Origin: Chrysoperla carnea | Taxonomy: Eukaryota; Arthropoda; Insecta; Neuroptera; Chrysopidae | Direction: 5' to 3' | Assembly (NCBI RefSeq): GCF_905475395.1 | Contig: NC_058342.1 | Span: 9,005,140 to 9,069,139 of the forward strand | DNA: 64,000 nt | Shown here: piece after piece, positions 21,505 through 31,866 of the stretch | Layout: the number at the start of each line of letters is the position of its first letter | How positions within the stretch are numbered: position 1 is the first letter of the stretch | Notes under the pieces: model-generated | The model's input: the letters and a program-made list of their open reading frames with translations, nothing else | Databases searched by the model: none | Told to the model about the DNA's origin: nothing | Made by a program: the position numbers and the translations under genes

Positions 21505-22791
21505 GTGATAAATCACAAAGAAAGCAACAACATGGAAACGGACGATAACAGTCAGGTAACACAAATGAACATTAGCGCATTTTTCACGCAGCCATCAACG
21601 TCGAGAACGCCAAACACTAAAACTAGCAACCCCCCGAATATACCATTAAAAAATCGTTTTGCACCTTTGCAAAAAAATAATGACGAAAGTGACGACGAAA
21701 GCGAGGATGAAATACAAACATCAAGAAAACCTTCGCCAATAGTCATCCACAGCAAAACTAATGATCATAAAACATACGTGAAAACCGTTGAAAATGTGGT
21801 AACCAAAGGTTTCCACATTAAATATACAAACAAAAACACCAACCTCTATATTTATGATCAAGAGGAATACAAAAAATATCTTGGGTTACTGCAAGGTAAT
21901 GAAACCTTGCAGTACCATACGTACACCCCCAAAAATGAACGCAAGCACGCGTTCATACTAAGGGGAATGGATAGTACCACGGATACCGAAGAAATTAAGG
22001 AAGAGCTTGAAAATGTCCACAAGATGAACGTAGACAAGGTCTTCAAATTAAAAAACACTAATAAAGGATTGTTCCTAGTAGTATGTGACAGTACCATCTC
22101 AATAAAATACCTTAACAAAAACATAAGGTATGTAAATAGAACAAAAATAACATGGGAAAAGAGACACAATATCCCCCCAATTACCCAATGTAGGCGTTGT
22201 CAGGTCTGGGGCCACTCAGGAAGCAACTGCCATGCTACGCCAACATGCCTAAAGTGCGCAGGAAGCCACTGGACCAGGGACTGCGAAAAGTTAAAAAAAG
22301 AGGACCCAAACACAAGCAAAAATATAAAATGCGTAAATTGTCAAGGCAACCACCTGGCATTCCACAAGGAATGCCCCGTATTCCTCAAAAAACTAGAATT
22401 AAAAAGGAAAGCATCCCAAGAAAGGCAAGCAACAAAATATACGCCAGCACCAATACCAACAACCAACCCATGGCTCAGAAACGTAAACAAAACAACACCA
22501 ACCATGACATATGCACAAAACACAGCAACACAACACAATCAACAACAACAACAACAAAACCAACAACAACAACAACAACAACAAACGCAACAAAACAACA
22601 TAAATAATCAATTTAGTGGATTCAATGAACTAACAAGTGAATTAAATCAACTAAACCAGCTAATAAATATAGAAAAAATGCTATCACTTGTTAAAGAATT
22701 AAACACAAAACTCAGGTCATGTAACAATGACTTAGAAAAATTCCTAGCATTCAATAATTTTATCCAAAATAAGTTTGCACAATGTCCATAA
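21505..22791 (+). CDS. LINE ORF1, Gag-like RNA-binding protein
   Basis: A 428-codon protein that would package LINE RNA. The N-terminal third is acidic and Ser/Asn-rich. A jockey-type region preceding the knuckles reads FILRGMDSTTDTEEIKEELE and IRYVNRTKITWEKRHN. Three zinc-knuckle-like motifs follow: CRRCQVWGHSGSNC, CLKCAGSHWTRDC and CVNCQGNHLAFHKEC. A Gln/Asn-rich stretch (about residues 345-370) precedes a Leu-rich, coiled-coil-like end. The start is the first ATG of the frame after an upstream region with stops. Its TAA overlaps the ORF2 ATG within ATGTCCATAA, so ORF2 is probably translated by reinitiation. Confidence 0.9.
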   Translation: MINHKESNNMETDDNSQVTQMNISAFFTQPSTSRTPNTKTSNPPNIPLKNRFAPLQKNNDESDDESEDEIQTSRKPSPIVIHSKTNDHKTYVKTVENVVTKGFHIKYTNKNTNLYIYDQEEYKKYLGLLQGNETLQYHTYTPKNERKHAFILRGMDSTTDTEEIKEELENVHKMNVDKVFKLKNTNKGLFLVVCDSTISIKYLNKNIRYVNRTKITWEKRHNIPPITQCRRCQVWGHSGSNCHATPTCLKCAGSHWTRDCEKLKKEDPNTSKNIKCVNCQGNHLAFHKECPVFLKKLELKRKASQERQATKYTPAPIPTTNPWLRNVNKTTPTMTYAQNTATQHNQQQQQQNQQQQQQQQTQQNNINNQFSGFNELTSELNQLNQLINIEKMLSLVKELNTKLRSCNNDLEKFLAFNNFIQNKFAQCP

Positions 22792-25436
22792 ACATATCGT
22801 CATGGAACGCGTGCGGACTTAGACAAAACGTTCAAGAACTGAGACATTATTTGGAAAAATATGACATCGACATCATGTCAATAAATGAAACTAAACTGAC
22901 ACCTGATGTCAAAATAAAAATAAAAAACTATAACATAATACGTCGCGACCGTACTGCACACGGAGGTGGAGTCGCAATGATCATCAAAAATAGTCTACAG
23001 TTTCAGTCGGTGAACACCAACAACAACACATCGATTGAACATGTAGCTATTAAACTGGTAAACAACATATTTGTTATTGCGGCATACAACAACCCAAGAA
23101 ACAAAATTACAGAACAAGACATAAAAACACTGACTGACATAGGAGCCAAAACATTAATTATTGGTGACTTAAACGCACGACATTATACATGGAAAAACCA
23201 CATAACCAACACAAACGGACGGACGGTACAAAAATATGTGAGTAATAACAATTTAATCATACTCCATACAGAAGAGCCTACGCACTTTCCCAACAACAAC
23301 GCTACACCTACGTACATTGACATAGCGATAAATAAAAACATTAATAATATATCAAAACTCGAAACATACAACGAACTAACATCAGATCACAATCCTATAA
23401 AATTGACGTTACATAACATGCACAATGAAAAAACACAAACAAAGTGTACGTCATACAAAAACACAGACTTGGTCAAGTTTAGACAAACACTCGATAAAAA
23501 TATCAACATAAACAAAAAAATAAAAACATCAGGTGATGTTGACATGGCGCTTAAGCAAATAACAAGTGCAATTATGAATACAAAAAATAAACATACCAAA
23601 GAAATAAAAATAAATTTGTCTAAACTTGGCCTTAGTCAAGAAATAAAAAATTTAATAAAAGTGTGTAACGCTCTTCGAAGACTAGACCACAGACGAACTG
23701 CGTTAAACGTTAGACCAGACATAAACAAAATAAACAAACAAATCAGACAAAAAATAAGGCAACAATTGAATCAGCAATGGGAAAATACACTAAAAACGCT
23801 CAAACCAGGTGACAAAACCCTGTGGAGAATAGCAAGATCTTTTAAAAATAAAAAAGAAAATATTCCCACATTATTACAAGATAACGTCAGCTACATGACA
23901 AATAACCAAAAGGCTAATCTCATTGCTGATTCAATTGAAGCTACACAACAAAACAACAACCCCTCCCCCCTAGAAAACATAGTCTGTCAGTCTGTATTAC
24001 AAATTGAAAACCAAACTGACAAACTCAAAACACGAATAAAACTGACCTCACCACAAGAACTTAAACAGACGATCAAACGACTACCCAATAATAAAGCTCC
24101 AGGACAGGACAAAATTCAAAACAAGGTTATCAAAAATTTATCAACTAAAGCGTTAGTGCAATTAACGTACATTGTTAACGCAATGTTTGCACTGGGGTAT
24201 TATCCCGTGGCCTGGAAAACAGCTGTGGTCGTCCCAATACTTAAACCCAACAAAAATCCCACGGACACAAAAAACTACAGACCCATCAGTCTGCTGAGTT
24301 CACTCTCAAAAATTGTGGAGAAACTAATTCTATCCAGACTGAACAAGTACATCAACAAAAATCAAATTTTCATTGACGAGCAATTCGGTTTCCGGGAGGG
24401 ACATGGAACGACCATGCAAGTCGCTCGAATTGCAAATGACATAACTACCAACTTCAACAAAAACAATGTAACGTCCATGGTCCTCCTAGACATCGAAAAA
24501 GCTTTCGACACGGTCTGGATAGAAGGTGCTATCCACAAACTTATCAACACCAATATTCCACTGACACTCAGCATACTGATGGCAAATTACTTACAAAATC
24601 GAAAATTCAAAATTAAAATTAATGATAAATATTCGACAATAAGGAATATTAAGGCTGGGATCTCACAAGGATCAGTGTTGGGACCGACAATCTTCAACCT
24701 ATACATAAACGACATGCCAAGATTCGCAAAAACTAACCTTGCAATATACGCGGACGATACTGCGATATATGCGCCCTCCTTCAACGCGCAAGTTGCGACC
24801 AAACAAGTCCAGATACACCTGGATATGATCCTCAAATTCACAAAAATGTGGAAAATAAAAATTAACGACACAAAAACGGAACACATCCTGTTCACCAAGA
24901 AATTTACCAACATCATAATAAATAACCCAATAAAGGTGAACGGAATGTGTATCCCCACTACCAATAAGGTGAAATATCTGGGTGTCTATCTGGACAAGGG
25001 TATGTCGTTTATACCACAAATAAATCACCTGGTGGCCAAGGTACATGGGGTAATACGCGCTCTGTACCCATTGCTTAACAGGTACAGTGCACTAACGCAA
25101 AAAACCAAAAAATTGTTGTATGACGCAATAATAAAACCAGTCATAACCAATGCGGCTCCGGTCTGGTGCAATGCGTCAAAATCGCAAACAACAAAAATTC
25201 AACGAATACAAAATAAATGTCTCAGGCTCATCTTGAACGAAGATGGATACGCAAAAATTAAAGAACTGCACTCCAAAACGGATATGAAGACCATCGACGA
25301 ACAAATTAAAGTCCAAGCGTTAAAATTCTATAAACATCAAATTCAAAAAAGCAAATTAACCAAAAACATGACAAAAAACATTCCAACAAACACAAAACAC
25401 AAGTTAATATTCAGCAAACTAAGATTACAACAATAA
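22782..25436 (+). CDS. LINE ORF2, endonuclease-reverse transcriptase
   Basis: An unbroken 884-codon protein. The APE-like endonuclease comes first (SSWNACGLRQNVQELRHYLE, SINETKLTP, GDLNARHYTWKN, SDHNPI near residues 1-210). The RT follows with LPNNKAPGQDKIQNKVIKN, NYRPISLLSSLSKIVEKLI, LLDIEKAFDTVWIEGAIHKL, ISQGSVLGPTIFNLYINDMP and the catalytic YADD in LAIYADDTAIYA (about residue 655). No RNase H domain follows, as is usual for jockey elements. All expected catalytic residues that can be read are present. It nicks target DNA and primes reverse transcription there. Confidence 0.92.
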   Translation: MSINISSWNACGLRQNVQELRHYLEKYDIDIMSINETKLTPDVKIKIKNYNIIRRDRTAHGGGVAMIIKNSLQFQSVNTNNNTSIEHVAIKLVNNIFVIAAYNNPRNKITEQDIKTLTDIGAKTLIIGDLNARHYTWKNHITNTNGRTVQKYVSNNNLIILHTEEPTHFPNNNATPTYIDIAINKNINNISKLETYNELTSDHNPIKLTLHNMHNEKTQTKCTSYKNTDLVKFRQTLDKNININKKIKTSGDVDMALKQITSAIMNTKNKHTKEIKINLSKLGLSQEIKNLIKVCNALRRLDHRRTALNVRPDINKINKQIRQKIRQQLNQQWENTLKTLKPGDKTLWRIARSFKNKKENIPTLLQDNVSYMTNNQKANLIADSIEATQQNNNPSPLENIVCQSVLQIENQTDKLKTRIKLTSPQELKQTIKRLPNNKAPGQDKIQNKVIKNLSTKALVQLTYIVNAMFALGYYPVAWKTAVVVPILKPNKNPTDTKNYRPISLLSSLSKIVEKLILSRLNKYINKNQIFIDEQFGFREGHGTTMQVARIANDITTNFNKNNVTSMVLLDIEKAFDTVWIEGAIHKLINTNIPLTLSILMANYLQNRKFKIKINDKYSTIRNIKAGISQGSVLGPTIFNLYINDMPRFAKTNLAIYADDTAIYAPSFNAQVATKQVQIHLDMILKFTKMWKIKINDTKTEHILFTKKFTNIIINNPIKVNGMCIPTTNKVKYLGVYLDKGMSFIPQINHLVAKVHGVIRALYPLLNRYSALTQKTKKLLYDAIIKPVITNAAPVWCNASKSQTTKIQRIQNKCLRLILNEDGYAKIKELHSKTDMKTIDEQIKVQALKFYKHQIQKSKLTKNMTKNIPTNTKHKLIFSKLRLQQ

Positions 25437-25816
25437 ACAAATCCAAAATAAAAACAAAAATTAAAATTCCAAATTTGAAAACAACAACAACATCAGCATA
25501 AATTAAATTAAAAATACTCAATACAAAATACACAAAGCAAAACATTAAAACAGTTTTTTATGCAACTTTTTCTGTATGATCACAAGCAAAAATATAACAA
25601 ACATCAAATCTAACCACCCCAAACCAAATAACAAATACAAGCGATGCAAGTACATGCAACAGCCCAGGATGGAAGCCACGGCTAATAACCTGGAAGAACA
25701 ACATGAACAAATGAAATATGCATAATATATAACTTTGTATTGTATATAATTGTATAATTTAAATGTTATTTCTGTGAATAAAGTTTATTTTAAAGTTAAA
25801 GCTTAAATTACTTTAG

Positions 25817-26337
25817 TGATTACTAGTTCCGAGTTCGAATCCAGCGGTATTCATCATTTTTTTTTTAAATTTATTATATTATTTCTATTGAATTTTTGTT
25901 AAATTTTTTTAATTTTTCTTATATTGATCGTTTCTTATTTTATTTTTTGATAACTCTGTACGGTTTTAATTACGAGTTAAATTTTTAAAGCCATTCACTT
26001 GAAATCGTGATATAATATTAATTTATATATAATTAATAATAATAATAACCGTAAAAATCGACCCATTCTTCTTTCTTTAAAAAACCATTGTGTCCCATTT
26101 CTGAACGCAAAGGGTAAAAACTTTAAATTATTAAAACTTCGTAACTAAGACGATACAGAGTTAGCACAAAATAAAATATGAAACGTTCAATACAATAAAT
26201 ATTAAATAAATTAAAAAACTTAAATAAGATAATTGAAAAAAAAATGGTGACTGCTGCTGGATTCGAGCTCGGAACTAGTAATCACTAAAATAATTACAAA
26301 ATGCTAACGCCTAAACGACCACAGCCATTTACCACAC
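25817..26337. repeat. Large inverted repeat with tRNA-like outer ends
   Basis: The left arm is 21072-21124 plus 25817-25990 and the right arm is 26121-26337, reverse-complementary with substitutions. The spacer is about 130 bp. Shared blocks include TTACTAGTTCCGAG(T/C)TCGAATCCAGC and AACTCTGTA, read outward to inward. The spacer has a small palindrome near 26020-26040. The structure could be two tail-to-tail tRNA-derived SINEs or one foldback element. No direct target duplication was seen at the outer ends. Confidence 0.7.
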
Positions 26338-26339
26338 TT

Positions 26340-26839
26340 GAAACAAACATGGAAGGTTATTCAGATGCAGATTTTGCTGGAGATACAGATGATACAAAGT
26401 CAACTAGTGGATATGTATTTCAACAGGAGGTGCAGCTGTATCATGGGCATCCAGAAAACAAAGACTTGTAGTTTTATCAACAACTGAGGCAGAATATGTG
26501 GCAGCAAGTGAAACAGCAGGAGAAGCCATTTGGGTCCGAAATTTGTATGTAGAACTGACCGGAGAAGAGAAAGTCATTACCTTACATGTGGACAACAAGA
26601 GTGCCATCTGTGTCATCAAGGATGAAGCTTCCAAGAAGAGGAGTAAATACTTTGATATCAGATATCATTATATTAAGGATTTAGTTAAGGAAAAAGTAAT
26701 TAAGATTTTATATGTTAATAGTAAAGATCAGAAGGCTGATATTTTTACTAAAGGTATTAGTAGAGATAATTTTGTGAGACTTAGATATAATTTAGGATTA
26801 AGAAAACTGTAAGGCACCCATATCAACTTTTGGTGGGAG
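26340..26839 (+). pseudogene. copia RNase H 3' end, upstream fragment
   Basis: The fragment starts within the RNase H domain (EGYSDADFAGDTDDTKSTSG), changes frame near 26425-26500, and continues as a 104-codon stretch (TTEAEYVAASETAGEAIWVR, KYFDIRYHYIKDLV, ILYVNSKDQKADIFTKGI). It runs into a purine-rich tract (TTTTGGTGGGAG) and then an LTR, as at the end of a copia element. The same sequence occurs at 29737-30180 on the minus strand. Everything before RNase H is missing here. Confidence 0.82.
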
Positions 26840-27158
26840 TGTTAGAAATATCAAGAGTTACTAGTGTAAAATGGTTAAATAAAAAATTGATATGAGCGCC
26901 ATCTATTGGAAAGTTAATGAACTAATTTTTTTGTTTTGCATCAAAGAAGAATAGAAAATGTTTTTTCTAGAAGAATCCAGAACAAATTCGTTTTTATATG
27001 ATCAATGTACAGTTTCTAGATTTTTCTAGTAGATTTAAATTTTTATATAAATAGTGATGAATTTTTGAACTTGTTTCAGTTGAGTTGTGTTAATTGTGAT
27101 GTTAAATGGTGATTAAAGCGATAATTTAAAAAAAGTAATCAGGGTTTTATTTCAAACA
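26840..27158 (+). repeat. copia LTR, + orientation
   Basis: A 319-bp repeat, TGTTAGAAATATC to TTTCAAACA. It has a polypurine-like tract on its left and a primer site on its right, so it serves as the 3' end of the fragment before it and the 5' end of the gag after it. Confidence 0.88.
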
Positions 27159-27167
27159 TTTTTAAAA

Positions 27168-27181
27168 GGTTATGGCCCCAG
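27168..27181 (+). promoter_or_regulatory. copia primer binding site, internal initiator-tRNA-Met type
   Basis: GGTTATGGCCCCAG matches with one mismatch the copia-type site complementary to the anticodon region of initiator tRNA-Met (GGTTATGGGCCCAG). It lies 9 bases after the LTR. Confidence 0.75.
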
Positions 27182-27479
27182 TTGGCCATTTTTAGTGAAA
27201 ATAAGTGAAATTAAGTGAAGTTAAATGAAAAATAGTGTTGTGAACTGTGGTAAATCGTGGTAAAGTGTTGTGAATTGTTGAAAATAATTTTAAAAACAGT
27301 GTAAAACACAGTAAACTGTAATGAAAAAACGAAAATTTGTGAAACTTTAGTGCTGTGAATTATAGTGAATCGCAATAAAAGTGTTCCGAATCATTAAGAA
27401 TCACAGTGTAGAGTTGTGTAGTGTTGTGAATCGCGATTAAAAAGTAAAAACTTGTGAAAAGTGATACAGTGAAGTGTAA

Positions 27480-28313
27480 ATGTGCAGTGAAAAGATGGAA
27501 GAATTGAAAACCATCAAGCTGGTGGGTAATGAAAATTACCAAGCATGGAAATTCCAAATTACGCTCATCTTGAAAAGCATGAAAAATGGCGAGTTGCTCC
27601 ACACAGAGAAACCAACAGATGATGAAAAGTTGAAAAACTGGAATCAAGTTGAGAATGCTGCTCAAAGGGTCATAGTAACTTCAGTAAGTGAAAAGGTTCT
27701 CTCATTGCTGTTTTCTTGTGACACATCAAAGAAAATGTTGAACAAATTGGATGCTGTGTATGGTCACAAATCAGACGCCTCATTACACATTCTGGAACAG
27801 AAATTTTACAATGCAGTCTACAATAAAGAGGATGGTGTTGGTAACCACATCTCAAAGCTGGAACACCTGGTGAGTCAAATGAAAGAACTGGGTGAAAATG
27901 TATCCGAAGGAATGCTGATGGCCAAAATTCTGAATACCCTGCCACCCGAATTTGCGCACTTCCATTCAGCTTGGGACAGTACGCCTGCAGAAGAAAAGAA
28001 GCTGATCAATCTCACTGCCCGATTGTTGATTGAAGAAGAAAGGTTGAAAAATAAGTTATCCACAGAAAAATCAGAGTCAAAGGAAGAAAACAATGCCCGT
28101 GTCAGTCACAGAAAGGAAAACAGATTTCAGCAAAGAGGAAAATGGGACAAAAATCCAAATGCCAATAAGCAAGATAATGTGAAGAAGTGTTACCACTGTG
28201 GAAAATTGGGTCACATTCAGCTCAACTGTCGAATCAAACAAGGTATCAAGTGTCACATCTGCGGAAAAATTGGGCATTTCCAGAAAGATTGCAGAATGAA
28301 GAAAGAAAGTTGA
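27480..28313 (+). CDS. copia Gag
   Basis: A 277-codon Gag. The N-terminal capsid-like region has KLVGNENYQAWKFQITLILK and later LEHLVSQMKELGENVSEGML and ILNTLPPEFAHF, as in copia Gag. Two CCHC zinc knuckles follow (CYHCGKLGHIQLNC, CHICGKIGHFQKDC). The frame stops directly after the second knuckle. The protease region that follows is in a continuing frame with a stop near 28313 (SWIIDSGATQHMTYNKN at about 28362), so the polyprotein is interrupted in this copy. The first ATG could also be 27495 (MEELKTIKL). Confidence 0.87.
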   Translation: MCSEKMEELKTIKLVGNENYQAWKFQITLILKSMKNGELLHTEKPTDDEKLKNWNQVENAAQRVIVTSVSEKVLSLLFSCDTSKKMLNKLDAVYGHKSDASLHILEQKFYNAVYNKEDGVGNHISKLEHLVSQMKELGENVSEGMLMAKILNTLPPEFAHFHSAWDSTPAEEKKLINLTARLLIEEERLKNKLSTEKSESKEENNARVSHRKENRFQQRGKWDKNPNANKQDNVKKCYHCGKLGHIQLNCRIKQGIKCHICGKIGHFQKDCRMKKES

Positions 28314-29320
28314 AACTTCAGTGCTGCTTTGAGCTCGTATACAGAAAATCCACATGGTGAATCATGGATCATCGATTCTGGAGCTACCCAACATATGACC
28401 TACAACAAGAATTACCTCAAAAATTACAAATCATTCTAAGGAGAACGAACTGTCAGTTTGGTAGATGGAAAAGGAATCCAAGCGTATGGTGAAGGTACAA
28501 TTGAATTGAAAACATGGGCCAAAGGCTTCGAAGAAAAAGTTCTATTGAAAGAAGTACTATACGTGCCAAAATTGAAAATGAATCTGTTTGCGCCACGAAG
28601 AGCAGCTCAATTTGGTTGCAAGATTATCCTACAAGGCCAGAATTGTACCATCAAGAAAAATAATGTCAAAATATTTGATGGAACACTCAAAGGAAGCTTG
28701 TGGGTGCTGAATGCCAAAATCAATGAAGAAATTCAATCAGTCGGTCAAGTAAACCTAACCAGTTTACAATTATGGCATCAACGTTTGGGTCATCAAAATA
28801 TGAATCATGTGAAGAAAATTTTTGAGAAATTCAACATCAAAACAGATAAGAAAGAAGAATTTTGTGAGCCTTGTGTGTTTGGGAAACAACAAAGAAAGCC
28901 ATTTCCAACAACTAATACTAAAACACATGAACCAGGCGAAATAATCCACTCAGATGTATGCGGACCAGTAGAATACTCGATCGGTGGGAGCAGGTACTTT
29001 GTCCTGTTCAAAGATGACTTCTCACATTACAGAAAAGTATTTTTCTTGAAACAAAACAGTGAAGTCAAAAGAATTTTGAGCGATTATATCAGAAGTGTGA
29101 AAACAGAAACTGGCAGAAAAGTTAAAGTACTGAGAACAGATCGAGGAACAGAAGATTGTAATGAAGAAGTCAAAGAAATTTTGAGCAGGTATGGAATCAG
29201 ACATCAGACTACTGTTGGATATGCACCGGAGCAAAATGGATCTGCTGAAAGAGACTTGCGAACCATTGTTGAAGGAGCAAGAACTTTAAGATGTGCAGCG
29301 AAATTGCCAAAGAAATTAAA
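28314..29320 (+). pseudogene. copia protease and integrase N-terminal half
   Basis: The protease active site SWIIDSGATQHMTYNKN is at about 28360, followed by a stop near 28437. The open stretch 28458-29345 has LWHQRLGHQNMNHVKKIF and CEPCVFGKQQRKPF (zinc-binding pre-integrase). It also has IIHSDVCGPV, VLRTDRGTED and GYAPEQNGSAERDLRT (catalytic Asp, Asp and Glu). The frame is cut at LPKKL at about 29319, where an LTR fragment is fused, so the integrase lacks its C-terminal part. That part is found inverted at the right end of the block. Confidence 0.85.
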
Positions 29321-29368
29321 AATGTTAAATAAAAAGTTGATATGAGCGCCATCTATTGGAAAGTTAAT
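29320..29368 (+). repeat. Short copia LTR fragment at head-to-head junction
   Basis: About 49 bases match positions 26872-26920 of the + LTR (TTGATATGAGCGCCATCTAT). They are fused to the integrase on the left and followed by a T-run before the inverted LTR. Confidence 0.8.
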
Positions 29369-29390
29369 ACAACTTTTTTTTTTTTTTAAA

Positions 29391-29709
29391 TGTTTGAAAT
29401 AAAACCCTGATTACTTTTTTTAAATTATCGCTTTAATCACCATTTAACATCACAATTAACACAACTCAACTGAAACAAGTTCAAAAATTCATCACTATTT
29501 ATATAAAAATTTAAATCTACTAGAAAAATCTAGAAACTGTACATTGATCATATAAAAACGAATTTGTTCTGGATTCTTCTAGAAAAAACATTTTCTGTTC
29601 TTCTTTGATGCAAAACAAAAAAATTAGTTCATTAACTTTCCAATAGACGGCGCTCATATCAATTTTTTATTTAACCATTTTACACTAGTAACTCTTGATA
29701 TTTCTAACA
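29391..29709 (-). repeat. copia LTR, inverted
   Basis: A 319-bp reverse complement of 26840-27158 with about two substitutions. The RNase H end lies to its right on the minus strand, so it is the 3' LTR of the inverted half. Confidence 0.88.
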
Positions 29710-29736
29710 CTCCCACCAAAAGTTGATATGGGTGCC

Positions 29737-31690
29737 TTACAGTTTTCTTAATCCTAAATTATATCTAAGTCTCACAAAATTATCTCTACTAATACCTTTA
29801 GTAAAAATATCAGCCTTCTGATCTTTACTATTAACATATAAAATCTTAATTACTTTTTCCTTAACTAAATCCTTAATATAATGATATCTGATATCAAAGT
29901 ATTTACTCCTCTTCTTGGAAGCTTCATCCTTGATGACACAGATGGCACTCTTGTTGTCCACATGTAAGGTAATGACTTTCTCTTCTCCGGTCAGTTCTAC
30001 ATACAAATTTCGGACCCAAATGGCTTCTCCTGCTGTTTCACTTGCTGCCACATATTCTGCCTCAGTTGTTGATAAAACTACAAGTCTTTGTTTTCTGGAT
30101 GCCCATGATACAGCTGCACCTCCTGTTGAAATACATTTCCACTAGTTGACTTTGTATCATCTGTATCTCTAGCAAAATCTGCATCTGAATAACCTTCCCA
30201 ATCTCCTTCAGTTTGGTAAAGAAGACCATATTCTTTAGTTCCTTGTAAGTATTTTAAAATTTTCTTGACAGCATTCCAATGAATTGTCTTTGGATCTTCT
30301 AAGAATTGACTTGCTCGACTCACCGCATAGCTGATATCTGGCCTTGAAATGATAGCTAAAAACATGAGACTTCCAACTGCCTCTCGATATGGCACTTAAT
30401 TTTTGACACTTTTCAGTTTGTGTGGATGGTCTTTTTCACTGAGTGATTGAGTAGCATCCACTGGTACTGAGCTTGGATTGGAATCATCACTTCCAAATCT
30501 ACTGAGTACTTTTTCAATGTAATTTTTCTGGTGGATGAAGATTGAGTCATTTTTCTGAAAAATTTCCATACCCAAATAATAGTGCAATGGTGAACTTAAA
30601 ACCTTGAAAGTATCTTTTTGTCCATTGATCAGTTTTTTCAATTCTTCTGGATTTTTAGCTGCAATTAGTCCATTATCCACATAAATTGCAACAAACATAG
30701 AATGATTTTGATTTGAAAAAATACATGGATCAACTTTGCTCTGTTTTAAATCATATTTCTTGAGAAATTCAGTAAATCGATTATTCCACATTTTTCCAGA
30801 CTGTTTCAAGCCATAAATACTTTGTTTCAGCTTACATACTTTATCAGTTCCATCTTCATAGCCTTTTGGTTGCTCCATATACAATTCTTCATCTAATTTT
30901 GCATACAGGTAGGCTGTAGTCACATCAAATTGTTGTTCCAGCATCATATTTTCTTTTACAGCCAATGACAAAATAAGTCTGATTGAGTCATATCTGGCTA
31001 CTCCAGATGCCATATATCTGGGAATAACCACAGCATGCTAATCTGGCTTTATATCTTTCAATTTGACCATGTTCATTTCTTTTAATTATGTACACCCATT
31101 TATTTTTAAGAGCTTTCCTGTCTGCTGGTAATTCGCTCAAAATCCAAACTTTGTGCTTCTTCATAGATTCCATTTCCTTATTCATTGCCTGTTTCCATTT
31201 TTCATGATTTTCATCTTTTATTGCTTCTTCATAAGTTCTTGGTTCCAGTGGTTCAGCTCCAGTAATTAAAGTTTCTGCGATTACACTTGCTGGATCATAA
31301 GTGTATCTAGCTGGTTTTCTTATTTTATTTCTGGCTCTCAATTTTCTGGTAGATTCAACGGTCTTATCTCCATCTGAATCTTCGGAACTTTCTGCTGATT
31401 TATATTCATTCTCATCATCTTCTTTTTCTGCTTCAATTTCCTTTTCTTTATGAGTTCCTTCTTCATTTTCATCTTTTTCAGTAATTTTTAGATTTCTCTG
31501 TTCAGATTCAGGCTCTCTAAAGATGACATCTCTGTGTAATTCGATTTTTCCAGTATTTTTAAAATATACTTTATAGCCTTTGACATTTTTATCATAGCCC
31601 ACAAAAATTCCTTTTCTTGATTTTTCATCCCATTTTCTTCTTTTCTGCTTTGGGATATGACAATAAACTATAATATTAAAATTACAGACA
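29737..31690 (-). pseudogene. copia integrase C-terminus, RT and RNase H, inverted half
   Basis: Reading the minus strand from 31690: the integrase end (HIPKQKRRKWDEKSRKGIFV, VGYDKNVKGYKVYF), then RT (YEEAIKDENHEKWKQAMNKE, KNKWVYIIKRNEHGQ, DVTTAYLYAKLDEELYMEQP), then RNase H (VGSLMFLAIISRPDISYAV, TEAEYVAASETAGEAIW). Frame changes or stops occur near 31010, 30395 and 30060. The RT catalytic box reads YVDN instead of the usual YVDD, removing one catalytic aspartate. It ends at the inverted LTR. The copy is inactive. Confidence 0.87.
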
Positions 31691-31730
31691 TAATAAAATT
31701 CTTTTAAAATTTAGTATTATGACCTGTACA

Positions 31731-31866
31731 TTTAGGCTTCGCAGTACTAAACGCAACCACTTCCGGCAGCCAGACCGCCCAAGCTCTAACAGAAAGAGTA
31801 AGGGGAACAACATATCATAAAATCAGCAGTAACAAAATTCTTTTTTGCCGACGTTGCGAGCTCCTG
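31731..31866 (-). repeat. Part B of the two-part repeat, inverted
   Basis: Reverse-complementary to 20879-21015, sharing CTTCCGGCAGCCAGACCGCC and GTACTAAACGCAACCA. The hairpin stem of the other copy is interrupted here by three mismatches. Confidence 0.8.

Larger units (their letters stand above)
21108..25816 (+). mobile_element. Full-length jockey-like LINE with 17-bp target duplication
   Basis: The non-LTR retrotransposon occupies 21125-25799 (about 4.7 kb) between exact 17-bp copies of AGCTTAAATTACTTTAG. It has a 5' UTR, two unbroken ORFs overlapping by 10 bases, a 3' UTR and an AATAAA signal at about 25777. The Gag-like ORF1 with zinc knuckles and the APE-type endonuclease plus RT in ORF2, without RNase H, place it in the jockey group. 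The exact duplication and undamaged ORFs indicate recent insertion and possible activity. Confidence 0.9.
26340..31690. mobile_element. Rearranged copia element, head-to-head halves
   Basis: The block consists of RNase H end, LTR, gag and integrase on + (26340-29368), joined to inverted LTR, RNase H, RT and integrase C-terminus on - (29391-31690). Together the two halves supply nearly one whole internal region, and the integrase is divided between them. The LTRs are both 319 bp and about 99% identical, so the rearrangement involves recent copies. It may reflect autointegration, an inversion or nested insertions. Confidence 0.8.

Noticed and set aside
22341..22611. Leu/Val-rich minus-strand ORFs under LINE ORF1
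   Set aside because: Antisense of the CAA/ACA-rich Gln/Asn stretch of ORF1.
21072..25860. A functional tRNA gene split by a LINE
   Set aside because: A- and B-boxes are present, but the acceptor and anticodon arms do not form clear stems, and the inverted copy carries many substitutions.
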